Origin: Pseudomonas fluorescens
GTDB lineage: Bacteria; Pseudomonadota; Gammaproteobacteria; Pseudomonadales; Pseudomonadaceae
Direction: 5' to 3'
DNA length: 64,000 nt
NCBI RefSeq assembly: GCF_001307275.1
Contig: NZ_CP012831.1
Location: 2,906,501-2,970,500 of the forward strand
The notes under the pieces were generated by a model, which ran no database searches, was not told the origin of the DNA, and saw nothing but the letters and a program-made list of their open reading frames with translations. Made by a program: the position numbers and the translations under genes. Positions within the stretch are counted from its first letter, which is position 1, and the number at the start of each line of letters is the position of its first letter. Of this stretch, positions 17,914 through 25,600 are shown in pieces.

Positions 17914-18546
17914 ATGGTGCTGGAAACATGGCTGGCGTTTTTCGCCGCCTGTTGGGTGATCAGTCTTTCCCCGGGCGCCGGCGCCATTGCATCGATGTCC
18001 AGTGGCTTGCGCTACGGTTTTTGGCGCGGGTACTGGAATGCCCTGGGCCTGCAATTGGGCCTGGCGCTGCAAATCGTGATCGTCGCCGCCGGTGTTGGCG
18101 CGATCCTCACGGCGTCGGCCACCGCGTTCTATGCGATCAAGTGGTTCGGCGTGGCCTACCTGGTCTACCTGGGGGTCAAACAGTGGCGAGCCATTCCCGG
18201 TGACATGACTGATGACGCGGCCCCGCGGCCCATCGGCAAACCCCTGGCACTGGTGTTTCGCGGCTTTCTGGTCAACGTCAGCAACCCCAAGGCGCTGGTG
18301 TTCATGCTGGCGGTGTTGCCGCAGTTCATCAATCCCCATGCACCGTTGATCCCGCAATACCTGATCCTGGGCGTCACAATGATCGTCGTCGATCTCATCG
18401 TCATGGCCGGGTACACCGGGCTGGCGTCCAAAGTCCTGCGCCTGCTGCGCACACCGAAGCAGCAACGGCGGATGAACCGCGCCTTCGCGGGTATGTTCAT
18501 TGGCGCGGCGGGTTTGCTCGCGACGATTCGCAAGGCTGCGGTGTAA
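17914..18546 (+). CDS. LysE/RhtB family amino-acid exporter
   Basis: A 210-residue inner-membrane protein with about six helices. It starts MVLETWLAFFAACWVISLSP, then GAGAIASMSSGLRYGFWRG, the hallmark LysE/RhtB N-terminal motif (SPGPGA-type with G for P), and later VFRGFLVNVSNPKALVFMLA, the conserved NPKAxxF segment. The start is placed at the ATG at 17914, where the family begins; the frame is open much further upstream but overlaps the MscS-like gene. The substrate is probably an amino acid such as homoserine, threonine or lysine, and cannot be fixed from sequence. Confidence 0.9.
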   Translation: MVLETWLAFFAACWVISLSPGAGAIASMSSGLRYGFWRGYWNALGLQLGLALQIVIVAAGVGAILTASATAFYAIKWFGVAYLVYLGVKQWRAIPGDMTDDAAPRPIGKPLALVFRGFLVNVSNPKALVFMLAVLPQFINPHAPLIPQYLILGVTMIVVDLIVMAGYTGLASKVLRLLRTPKQQRRMNRAFAGMFIGAAGLLATIRKAAV

Positions 18547-18555
18547 AGCAAAACC

Positions 18556-18613
18556 TGTGGCGAGGTTACTTTGTGGGAGCAAGGCTTGCCCCCACAAGAC
18601 CTCTGCGCCACAG
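18556..18613. repeat. Degenerate REP-type palindrome
   Basis: TTGTGGGAGCAAGGCTTGCC with CCCACAA at 18571-18597 forms a palindrome, and outer TGTGGCGAGG / GCGCCACA arms partly pair. It appears to be a worn hybrid of two repeat classes. It lies between convergent genes (lysE-like and the secreted CsgG-like gene). Confidence 0.6.
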
Positions 18614-18630
18614 AGCATTCGCTCAGCTAT

Positions 18631-19374
18631 TCAGCGCAGGATCACCGGCGCGGTATCCCGGGGCAGGTTATTGCGCTGCATCGGCTCGCCGGGCTGTTGG
18701 TAGCTCGGGCCACCGAGCTGTTCGCTCAGCTGCCGCGCCACGTCTTCACCCAGGGCCTTGGACACTTCGCGCACCACCCGTGGACGGTTGAGGCTGATGC
18801 GCACGTCCCGGTGGTTCAACAACTTGGTGTCCTGGCCTTCGCCCATGGCCGTAAAGGCCGAGGTGATTTCGTAGGTCTTGGTGTTGATCAGGCTGAAGTC
18901 CGCCACCAGGGTCAGCGCCAGCACGGCCGAGTAGCTGTCGGTATTGGCCAGCTCGTTGATGTCGCGGGTGAAGTCGATGTCCGACACCGTGCCGAACAGA
19001 ACGTAGTCGGCACCCTTGAAGTTCCCGGCCTTGATGCGCTTGATGACGTCATAGACGTCGCCACTGGACGCCGCCGTGTGGGGCGTGCCCTGGGTCAGCT
19101 GGAACATCCCGCTGCGCAGGATCTCGCCCTTGATGTCGCCGGTGAACTTGCGCAGTTCGCCCTGCTCGATGTAGCTGCTGGTGGCTTCCATCTCGTCGTA
19201 GCTCGAGGAAGCGCTGGCACTGTAGGGGTTCGCCTGGAAGTTGCTCTGCGCTGAAACGGTGTGGATGTATTCCTCCACCCGCTCCTGGTACGCCAGGTCG
19301 GTCACCGCGACTTTTGGGGCCGCCTGCGCGCTGAATGCGCAGGCCAGGGCCATGATGCCTATCCATGTGCGCAT
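18631..19374 (-). CDS. Secreted CsgG/LpoB-like periplasmic protein of unknown function
   Basis: A 247-residue protein with a clear signal peptide (MRTWIGIMALACAFSAQAAP) and no lipobox cysteine, so it should be soluble in the periplasm. Segments such as KVAVTDLAYQERVEEYIHTV, EILRSGMFQLTQG and ADYVLFGTVSDIDF resemble the alpha/beta fold shared by CsgG, LpoB and related lipoproteins (an N-terminal 'VAV..' strand and a later 'Y.L.G.V' strand). The C-terminus has LNRPRVVREVSKALGEDVAR. It begins three bases after the LpoB-like gene stops, so the two are surely one transcript. I cannot assign a function; partnership with the LpoB-like lipoprotein is an inference. Confidence 0.75.
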   Translation of the reverse strand: MRTWIGIMALACAFSAQAAPKVAVTDLAYQERVEEYIHTVSAQSNFQANPYSASASSSYDEMEATSSYIEQGELRKFTGDIKGEILRSGMFQLTQGTPHTAASSGDVYDVIKRIKAGNFKGADYVLFGTVSDIDFTRDINELANTDSYSAVLALTLVADFSLINTKTYEITSAFTAMGEGQDTKLLNHRDVRISLNRPRVVREVSKALGEDVARQLSEQLGGPSYQQPGEPMQRNNLPRDTAPVILR

Positions 19375-19377
19375 GGC

Positions 19378-19965
19378 TTAGCGCTCCGTGGTCTTGCGGA
19401 TTTCTTTTTCGTCCATCCACTCGGCCAGACCGCTCTCGACGTCGATCAATTGCAGGCTGAATTTGTAGAAGACGTCCTTGTAGTCGCTGCTGCGCTTGAC
19501 GATCGAGCTGATGGAGCCCTCGAGACGGTACTTGGCCGCGATCATGTTGCCGGTCTTGGCCACGGTGCTTTTCTTGTACAGGCCGCTCTGGTTCTGCAGC
19601 TTGAGCTGGTCGACCTGGCTGTCCATGGCGGTGTTGTCGCTGGCGAAACGGGCGGCGCCAGTCTTCATCAACTGGGTCTTGATGCTGGTGGTGATTTCGC
19701 GGGTGTCGATGTATTCGCTGGTCTTGTTCTTCACGTCATAGACCTGGACCACCGGGCGACCCTGCAGGATGCCGGACTGGGCCAGGGAGCGGGTCATGGA
19801 CTCGGCGATCATTTGCAGGTCGGTGGAGCCGAACTCGTTGGTCACGGTTTCCACGGCCTTGGTATCGCCGTAGCTGATGTTCTTGTTGCCCAGGACCGGC
19901 GAGTTGTTGGCACAGCCGCTGACCAGCAGGGCGGCGAGGGCGAGGGATGAAATGCGTACGAACAT
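19378..19965 (-). CDS. lpoB: LpoB-like penicillin-binding protein activator lipoprotein
   Basis: A 195-residue outer-membrane lipoprotein: signal peptide and lipobox LLVSGC, with Cys18 as the lipidated residue. The body has the LpoB signature YIDTREITTSIKTQLMKTG followed by ARFASDN, and later AAKYRLEGSISSIVKR and YKFSLQLIDVESGLAEWMDE, a pattern I associate with LpoB, which reaches through the periplasm to stimulate PBP1b. The gene order YcfL-like then LpoB-like is the same as ycfL-lpoB in E. coli. P. aeruginosa is known to use a different activator, LpoP, so the role of this protein in Pseudomonas is open. A REP pair separates it from the YcfL-like gene. Confidence 0.82.
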   Translation of the reverse strand: MFVRISSLALAALLVSGCANNSPVLGNKNISYGDTKAVETVTNEFGSTDLQMIAESMTRSLAQSGILQGRPVVQVYDVKNKTSEYIDTREITTSIKTQLMKTGAARFASDNTAMDSQVDQLKLQNQSGLYKKSTVAKTGNMIAAKYRLEGSISSIVKRSSDYKDVFYKFSLQLIDVESGLAEWMDEKEIRKTTER

Positions 19966-20017
19966 GTAAGGGCTCTCGAAAACTGAAAAAGGGATAACGC
20001 GTCACTCGGGCGTTTGT

Positions 20018-20106
20018 TGTGGGAGCGAGCTTGCTCGCGATAGCCGTGTGTCAGTCACATCATGGCTGGCTGATCCAGCGCTATCGCGAGCAAGCTCGCT
20101 CCCACA
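20018..20106. repeat. REP-type palindromic pair within the lipoprotein cluster
   Basis: TGTGGGAGCGAGCTTGCTCG and the inverted CGAGCAAGCTCGCTCCCACA enclose about 45 bases, with further pairing (GCGATAG / CTATCGC). It sits in the 154-base gap between the YcfL-like and LpoB-like genes, which point the same way; most other copies in this window are at 3' ends of units. Confidence 0.9.
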
Positions 20107-20119
20107 GTTTTTTGCGTTT

Positions 20120-20491
20120 TTAAGGGGTATTGATTTCCAAGCGGAAGTCCACGGCCTTGGGCGTCGGGGCGATGGCCGGCAGGAAGCTGGTCTGTTCGCC
20201 GTACAGCGTCAGGCTTTTCCAGGTTTCTTCCTCGGCGATCGGAAAACCTTCCGGCCCCAACCAGGCAAAGCGGTAGTACATCGTCTTGTTGTTGTAGCTG
20301 GTGTTGCTCAACTGGACATTGACGGTCATGTAGCCGTTTTCCCGGGCCACGCGCATGGCGCCGACCACGATGTTCTTGGTCTTGCCCATCGCCACGACCT
20401 TGCTGGCGGCGCTGCCCGGCTCTGGTGGCGGCGGGGTGGCGCAACCGGCCAGCAAGGCCAGGGCGCCGACGGCGATCAGTTTTAAACGCAT
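20120..20491 (-). CDS. YcfL family lipoprotein (DUF1425)
   Basis: A 123-residue lipoprotein. Lipobox ALLAGC is followed by ATPPPPEPGSAA, a proline linker, and a small beta-rich domain: VVGAMRVARENGYMTVNVQL, NKTMYYRFAWLGPEGFPI and ETWKSLTLYGEQ. The 'YRFxWxDxxG' pattern is typical of DUF1425/YcfL. In E. coli ycfL lies beside lpoB, as here. The function is unknown; co-occurrence suggests an envelope role linked to LpoB. Eighteen bases separate it from the COG3014 gene upstream, so they are probably co-transcribed. Confidence 0.85.
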   Translation of the reverse strand: MRLKLIAVGALALLAGCATPPPPEPGSAASKVVAMGKTKNIVVGAMRVARENGYMTVNVQLSNTSYNNKTMYYRFAWLGPEGFPIAEEETWKSLTLYGEQTSFLPAIAPTPKAVDFRLEINTP

Positions 20492-20509
20492 GTGAACAAG
20501 ACTCCGTTC

Positions 20510-21910
20510 TTAAGGTTGCTTGAGGGCAATGGCGGTCGGGTTGGCGCTTGGCATCACCTGGGCCGCGAGGCCACCGGCGAACACTTGGTTACCCACCGCG
20601 CGAAGGCTGATGACCTGGTAGCGCTGGTCGACGGTGACCTTGACCACCGAGCCGCCCACGGCACTTGGCAAGGTGACCTGGTGCTCGCCTTTCTTCAGGC
20701 GCAGGCGCACCACCTGGGTGTAGTCGGGCAGGGTGCGCCAGGTCCGGGTGTCGGCCCCTTCGAATACCGCCGAGGTCAGGCCGACGGCCAGGCCGGCCAG
20801 GGGATTGGTCTCGTTGATCTGCTTTTGCGCCACGCCACGGGTGACGGCGCGCACGGTGGTGCGCAGGATGATGCCCGGCATGTCGTCGCGCAGGGCCCGA
20901 CGGGACATGGCGGTGGTGCTGTTGAGTTGGGTCAGGTCCAGCTGACGGCCGTCGACACCGATCTGGCCGAAGGTGGCCGTGGAGGTGTCAGGCTTGATCA
21001 GTGGGAACGACAACGGCGTGATGACCAGGTTGCCGCTGATTGGCAAAGGCAAGGGAATGCGGATCGAATCCCGGGACGGTGCCAGGCCACTCTGCACCAC
21101 AATCAGGATGTCGCTGTCGTCGCTCTTGGCGGCGGGCTTGTCGAGGTCACGCAGGGCCTGCTCCAGCAACGGTGTGTTGGGGCGCAGTTCGGCGGCCTTG
21201 CGATAACCCGGTGCGGCCAGGTCCTTTTCACCCAGGGCTTCGTAGACGAAACCGGCCAGGTAATGGCTGAACGCGCTCTGGTAGCTGTTCTTGAGGCTGA
21301 CCACTTCCGGGGCGTCGAGGCTGGCCACCGGGTAACCCTGGAGGTCCTTGTATTCGGTCTTGACCCCTTGTTTCTCGGCTTCTTCCTCGCGCTTGAGGTA
21401 TTCCTTGTCCCGCAGGTCGGCGATCACCGCTTCGCGTTCGTGGGTCTTCTTGATCTGGGTCCGCGCGCCGTCGAAGTCATTCACCGCCAGCAGATTCAGG
21501 GCCATCTGCGTGGTCAGCATGACCTTTTCGTAATCGTAGCCTTCGTAGCGGCGGACTTTATCGTTGACCAGGAAACTGCCGAACTGGGCCAGGTACTTGG
21601 CCGTGTCGAGCTTGACCGCATCTTCCCACTGGGCAACTTGTTGGTCGGCGCTGCTCCAGGCGGTCTGGCTGCCGGACAAGTCGCCCTTGGCACGCAGCAG
21701 TTCACCTTTCTCGAAGTAATACAGCAGGTCCTTGTCTTGGCTGGAGTTGTTCTTTTCCAGCAGGGTCAACGCGCCGTCGACATTGCCGGACGCCAACTGC
21801 TGGTTGGTCTGGGCCAATTCGCTGTCATAGTTGCGAAAGGCCGAGCAGCCGGACAACAAGGTGATCGCGCCGAGGGCGACCGAAAGAACGGCACGGGATG
21901 CCATGAACAT
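20510..21910 (-). CDS. COG3014 family TPR-like lipoprotein
   Basis: A protein of about 466 residues with signal peptide and lipobox LLSGC (MFMASRAVLSVALGAITLLSGC). The N-terminal two-thirds are helical, with tetratricopeptide-like content: YDSELAQTNQQLASGNVDGA, LLYYFEKGELLRAKGDLSGS and YLAGFVYEALGEKDLAAPGY. The C-terminal third is beta-rich (RDSIRIPLPLPISGNLVITP; GEHQVTLPSAVGGSVVKVTV). The COG3014 assignment is from memory. Two ATGs compete: 21910 with GGGAAG close upstream and 21904 two codons later; either is possible. It is the first gene of the leftward lipoprotein cluster and shares its upstream region with the divergent iron permease. Confidence 0.8.
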   Translation of the reverse strand: MFMASRAVLSVALGAITLLSGCSAFRNYDSELAQTNQQLASGNVDGALTLLEKNNSSQDKDLLYYFEKGELLRAKGDLSGSQTAWSSADQQVAQWEDAVKLDTAKYLAQFGSFLVNDKVRRYEGYDYEKVMLTTQMALNLLAVNDFDGARTQIKKTHEREAVIADLRDKEYLKREEEAEKQGVKTEYKDLQGYPVASLDAPEVVSLKNSYQSAFSHYLAGFVYEALGEKDLAAPGYRKAAELRPNTPLLEQALRDLDKPAAKSDDSDILIVVQSGLAPSRDSIRIPLPLPISGNLVITPLSFPLIKPDTSTATFGQIGVDGRQLDLTQLNSTTAMSRRALRDDMPGIILRTTVRAVTRGVAQKQINETNPLAGLAVGLTSAVFEGADTRTWRTLPDYTQVVRLRLKKGEHQVTLPSAVGGSVVKVTVDQRYQVISLRAVGNQVFAGGLAAQVMPSANPTAIALKQP

Positions 21911-22219
21911 TTTCTTCCCTGATAGCAGCCGTGGTGTGCGGGTCGGGCTGGGGCGATCCCACGGACAAGCGTCGGTACGCTGTCGGTTCCTCATAAAAAG
22001 AGGAGCTTTTATGCCATCGAATGATAAGAAGGCGGCGGGATTATAAACATGGCGCTTGGCTATGTAATGGCTTTTCAATTCCTAAATGCTGTTTTTGTGA
22101 CATCACCTCCAAAGCATGAAAATCCGATGAAAATCGGCTCCCAAGCCACATCCGCCCTTGAGCCGAAGCCATTGGAAGTGAACAATGTGTTACTTCTTAT
22201 TACCAACTGAGAGTCATTC
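21911..22219. other. Divergent region between the lipoprotein cluster and the iron permease
   Basis: These 309 bases are AT-richer near 22020-22095 and hold a short hairpin CCGATGAAAATCGG (about 22127-22140). They must contain both divergent promoters, but no convincing Fur box or sigma-70 pair was found by eye. No coding frame here looks real. Confidence 0.5.
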
Positions 22220-24118
22220 ATGACTGCGCCGTACCGTTTCCTGGCCTGGCTTGTACTGCCATTGCTTGCTTTGTGCAGCACTGCGCTGCAGGCCGACACC
22301 CTCGAGAGTGCCCCCCAGGCGCTGCATTTATTGGATTACATCGGGGCGGATTACCCGGCGACGGTCGAGGCGGGCAAGGTCATCGGCGAGGCGGAGTACC
22401 GCGAGCAGTTGGAATTTACCCAGGCGCTGGAAGGGTTGGTCGCCGGGTTGCCGGCCAAGCCGGAAAAGACTGAACTGGTCCAGGGCATCGGCACCTTGCG
22501 CACGGCGATCACCCAGCGCCAGGACGGCGGCGATGTTGCGCGCCTGGCGCGGCAACTGGGGGCCAAGCTGGCGGTAGCGTATGAAGTCAGCCAGGCACCG
22601 GTGATCACGCCCGACCCCACCCGCGGCGCGCCGCTGTATGCGCAGAATTGCTCGGTGTGCCACGGCGCCAACGGTGCCGGCGACGGTCCTGCCGGTGTTG
22701 GCCTGGAACCGCCGCCCGCCAACTTGCGCGACGCCCAGCGCCTGGATCGCCTGAGTCTCTACGCGATCTACAACACCCTCGGCATGGGCATCGAAGGCAC
22801 CGACATGCCGGCCTTCGCCGATCAGCTCGACGACCGTCAGCGCTGGGACCTGGCAACCTACATCGCCAGCTTCAGCGCCGACCCGGCCGCGGCCAAAGGC
22901 GAACAGGTCTTCAATCTCGCTGACCTGGCGCGCCAGACCCCGGCCGAAGTGCTCGCCGCGCAAGGCCCCGCAGCGGCGGCGACATTCCGTGCCCAGCGCG
23001 CCCAGCCGCCGCAGGTGCAACGTGGCCCGGCGCAGTTGCTCGACTACACGGCCGCCACCCTGGATAAAAGCATCGCCGCGTATCGCGCCGGTGACCACGA
23101 CCAGGCCTATGACTTGTCGGTAGCGGCTTACCTGGAAGGTTTCGAGCTGGTGGAAAGCTCGCTGGACAACGTCGATGCCAACGTGCGCAAGGACACCGAA
23201 AAGGCCCTGATGGCCTACCGTCAGTCGTTGCAGGACGGTTTGCCGGTGGAGCAGGCCGTACAGCGCCTGGACACGGCCAAGGCCAAGTTGAAGGAGTCCG
23301 CTGGCCTGCTGGGTGGCGATGGCTTGAGCTGGTCGCTGAGCTACATCTCCGGGTTGCTGATCCTGCTGCGTGAAGGGTTGGAGGCGATCCTGGTGCTGGC
23401 GGCGATCCTGGCGTTCCTGCGCAACACCGGCCAGCAGTCGGCGGTGCGCAGCGTCAACGTCGGTTGGGGCCTGGCGCTGCTGGCCGGCCTGGCGACCTGG
23501 GGGCTGGCGGCGTATGTGATCGACGTCAGCGGCGCCCAGCGCGAGCTGCTCGAAGGCGCGACGGCGTTGTTCGCCAGTGTGATGGTGCTGTGGCTCGGGG
23601 TCTGGATGCACGACCGTCGTCACGCGGCGGCCTGGCAGGATTACATCAAGAGCAGCCTGGTGGGCGGCGGTGGTCGGTTTGGTTTTGCGATCCTGGCGTT
23701 CTTCTCGGTCTATCGTGAACTGTTCGAAGTGATCCTGTTCTACGAAACCCTGTGGTTGCAAGCGGGTCCTGCCGGGCATGACGCAGTGCTGGCCGGCGGC
23801 GCGACGGCGCTGGTGTTGCTGGTGGGGCTGGCCTGGGTGATCCTGCGCGGCTCGGCGAAACTGCCGCTGGCGCTGTTCTTCAGCATCAACGCCGCGTTGC
23901 TGTGCGCACTGTCGGTGGTGTTTGCCGGCCATGGCGTGAAGGCGTTGCAGGAAGCCGGGATCTTCGGCACCCACCCGGTGGCGTTCTTCGACTTCGACTG
24001 GCTGGGCATTCATGCCGATGCCTATTCGCTGGCCGCTCAAGTGGTGGCGATCCTGGCGATCGTGGTGCTGTATGGGCGCAGTTGGGTGGCGGAGAAGCGT
24101 CGGGTCCAGGTTTCCTGA
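22220..24118 (+). CDS. Cytochrome c / FTR1 family iron permease fusion
   Basis: A 632-residue membrane protein: signal peptide (1-24), a periplasmic part with one c-type haem site CSVCHG (Cys144, Cys147, His148; likely axial Met196 in GTDMPAF), a helical linker (about 225-365), and a C-terminal FTR1 permease domain (about 370-625) with seven or so helices. The permease keeps the iron-binding REGLE motif at 384-388 and a second RELFE in YRELFEVILF. FTR1 permeases take up iron after oxidation of Fe(II); the haem domain may serve as the electron acceptor in place of a multicopper oxidase. No copper oxidase or P19 gene is adjacent. The start ATG at 22220 is preceded by GAGAGTC. Confidence 0.93.
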   Translation: MTAPYRFLAWLVLPLLALCSTALQADTLESAPQALHLLDYIGADYPATVEAGKVIGEAEYREQLEFTQALEGLVAGLPAKPEKTELVQGIGTLRTAITQRQDGGDVARLARQLGAKLAVAYEVSQAPVITPDPTRGAPLYAQNCSVCHGANGAGDGPAGVGLEPPPANLRDAQRLDRLSLYAIYNTLGMGIEGTDMPAFADQLDDRQRWDLATYIASFSADPAAAKGEQVFNLADLARQTPAEVLAAQGPAAAATFRAQRAQPPQVQRGPAQLLDYTAATLDKSIAAYRAGDHDQAYDLSVAAYLEGFELVESSLDNVDANVRKDTEKALMAYRQSLQDGLPVEQAVQRLDTAKAKLKESAGLLGGDGLSWSLSYISGLLILLREGLEAILVLAAILAFLRNTGQQSAVRSVNVGWGLALLAGLATWGLAAYVIDVSGAQRELLEGATALFASVMVLWLGVWMHDRRHAAAWQDYIKSSLVGGGGRFGFAILAFFSVYRELFEVILFYETLWLQAGPAGHDAVLAGGATALVLLVGLAWVILRGSAKLPLALFFSINAALLCALSVVFAGHGVKALQEAGIFGTHPVAFFDFDWLGIHADAYSLAAQVVAILAIVVLYGRSWVAEKRRVQVS

Positions 24119-24142
24119 ACAGCGGCATTCGCTGCGCTCATG

Positions 24143-24207
24143 ATCGCGAGCAAGCTCGCTCCCACAGGATGTAGGCTGTCCTGTGTGGGAGCGAGCTTGC
24201 TCGCGAT
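24143..24207. repeat. REP-type palindromic pair, compact form
   Basis: ATCGCGAGCAAGCTCGCTCC and GGAGCGAGCTTGCTCGCGAT are perfect inverted copies only about 25 bases apart. It lies between the iron permease and the YaiI-like gene, both rightward, and ends 25 bases before the latter's start. Confidence 0.9.
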
Positions 24208-24232
24208 GCATTTAAAAAGAGGAACAACCCCA

Positions 24233-24688
24233 ATGCGCGTATGGATCGACGCCGATGCCTGCCCCAAGGCGGCGAAGGAGCTGGTGGTCAAGTTCGCCCT
24301 GAAGCGCCGGTTCGAGGTGGTGCTGGTGGCCGGTCAACCGCAGATCAAGCCGGCCCTGGCCTGTGTGAAATTGATCGTGGTGCCCAGCGGCCCCGACGCG
24401 GCGGACGACTACCTGGTGGAACACGCCGTGCCGGGTGAGTTGGTGATCTGCAGCGACGTGCCCCTGGCTGATCGGTTGGTGAAGAAGGGCGTCGCGGCCC
24501 TGGACCCGCGAGGCAAGGAGTTCGATGCGCAAAACATGGGCGAGCGGCTGGCGGTGCGAAACCTGTTCACCGACTTGCGCGAACAGGGTCATATGGGCGG
24601 CGGCCCGGCCGCGTACAGCGAGCGGGACAAGCAGGGGTTTGCCAATGCTTTGGATCGGATATTGACGCGTCTGACCCGATTGCCTTGA
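24233..24688 (+). CDS. YaiI/YqxD family (UPF0178) protein
   Basis: A 151-residue cytosolic protein starting MRVWIDADACPKAAKELVVK, with VVPSGPDAADDYLVEHA, LVICSDVPLADRLVKKG and the C-terminal GPAAYSERDKQGFANALDRI. These are family hallmarks: the DADACP and SDVPLA acidic sites form a PIN-like nuclease centre. The nuclease activity is inferred from the fold and not proven. The start ATG at 24233 is preferred because the family begins with this M; AGAGGAAC lies upstream. The in-frame extension back to 24140 runs through the REP element and is not real. Confidence 0.9.
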   Translation: MRVWIDADACPKAAKELVVKFALKRRFEVVLVAGQPQIKPALACVKLIVVPSGPDAADDYLVEHAVPGELVICSDVPLADRLVKKGVAALDPRGKEFDAQNMGERLAVRNLFTDLREQGHMGGGPAAYSERDKQGFANALDRILTRLTRLP

Positions 24689-24700
24689 ATCATGCCCACC

Positions 24701-24796
24701 CCCCTGTGGGAGCGAGCTTGCTCGCGATACGGTGTATCAACCAATGCAAATGTAGCTGAACCGACGCTATCGCGAGCAAGCTCGCTCCCACAGGGG
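24701..24796. repeat. REP-type palindromic pair between convergent genes
   Basis: CCCCTGTGGGAGCGAGCTTG and its inverted CAAGCTCGCTCCCACAGGGG enclose about 55 bases; CGATA/TATCG extend the pairing. It fills most of the gap between the YaiI-like and elbB genes. Confidence 0.9.
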
Positions 24797-24808
24797 CTCG
24801 GCGTGTTG

Positions 24809-25477
24809 CTAGGCATCATTCTCGTGCGTCAGCTCCAACACCCGGTCCACCAGCTTGTTGATGCCTGAAGCCGCTTCGCTGATGTTCTGGGCCAGCATGT
24901 AGGCCGGGGTGCTGACCAATTTGCGCGCGCGGTCTTCGACGATGTCGGTGACTGCGCAGTCTTCGTGAGTGCCACCCATTTTGCCCACGGCTGCCGCCGT
25001 GTCCGGGTCGTTGCCGATGGTGCACGTCACCCCCGGGCCATAGATTTTGGCCGCCAGGGCCGGGGAGATGCAGATCAGCCCGACCGGTTTACCCGCCTCG
25101 GCAAAGGCCTCGGTCAAGGCCAGGACCTCTGGCTGGATGGTGCAGCCGGCGCCTTCGACGGCAAAGTTGGAGAGGTTTTTCGCCGAGCCAAAACCACCGG
25201 GTACGATCAAGGCGTCGAAATCCTCGGCCCTGGCTTCACGCAAATCCTTTACGTTGCCCCGGGCGATCCGTGCCGACTCCACCAACACGTTGCGGCTCTC
25301 GGGCATTTCCTCGCCGGTCAGGTGATTGATCACATGCAGTTGGGCAATGTTGGGGGCAAAGCACTGGACCTGCGCCCCGCGCTGGTCGAGACGCAGCAAG
25401 GTGATCACGCTTTCGTGGATCTCGGCGCCGTCATAGACGCCACAGCCGGAAAGGATCACTGCAATTTTTTTGCTCAT
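24809..25477 (-). CDS. elbB: Isoprenoid biosynthesis glyoxalase ElbB
   Basis: A 222-residue DJ-1/PfpI-superfamily protein. It starts KKIAVILSGCGVYDGAEIHE, then DALIVPGGFGSAKNLSNFAV and KPVGLICISPALAAKIYG. The cysteine in LICIS is the nucleophile-elbow residue of the family and the glutamate near the N-terminus (GAEIHES) is its partner. E. coli ElbB has glyoxalase activity, and its name reflects an effect on isoprenoid yield. The start ATG at 25477 has GGAGAAAAGCCC upstream. It is a single gene, convergent with the YaiI-like gene and divergent from the desaturase. Confidence 0.93.
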   Translation of the reverse strand: MSKKIAVILSGCGVYDGAEIHESVITLLRLDQRGAQVQCFAPNIAQLHVINHLTGEEMPESRNVLVESARIARGNVKDLREARAEDFDALIVPGGFGSAKNLSNFAVEGAGCTIQPEVLALTEAFAEAGKPVGLICISPALAAKIYGPGVTCTIGNDPDTAAAVGKMGGTHEDCAVTDIVEDRARKLVSTPAYMLAQNISEAASGINKLVDRVLELTHENDA

Positions 25478-25600
25478 GGGCTTTTCTCCAGATTCATGGC
25501 GTTAAATGTCTACTAATTTGTCACTCGTTGCCATAGGGGGATCGGGCAGCTACACCTAATCTGCCGACTATCTCCTTGCCTCGCGTGCCTGGGTTGCGTC

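Noticed and set aside
20492..21922. Rightward frame of about 476 codons over the COG3014 gene
   Set aside because: Antisense shadow; the leftward frame has a signal peptide, lipobox and fitting ribosome site.
22328..24211. Leftward frame of about 627 codons over the iron permease
   Set aside because: Antisense shadow; the rightward protein has an intact haem site and REGLE motif.
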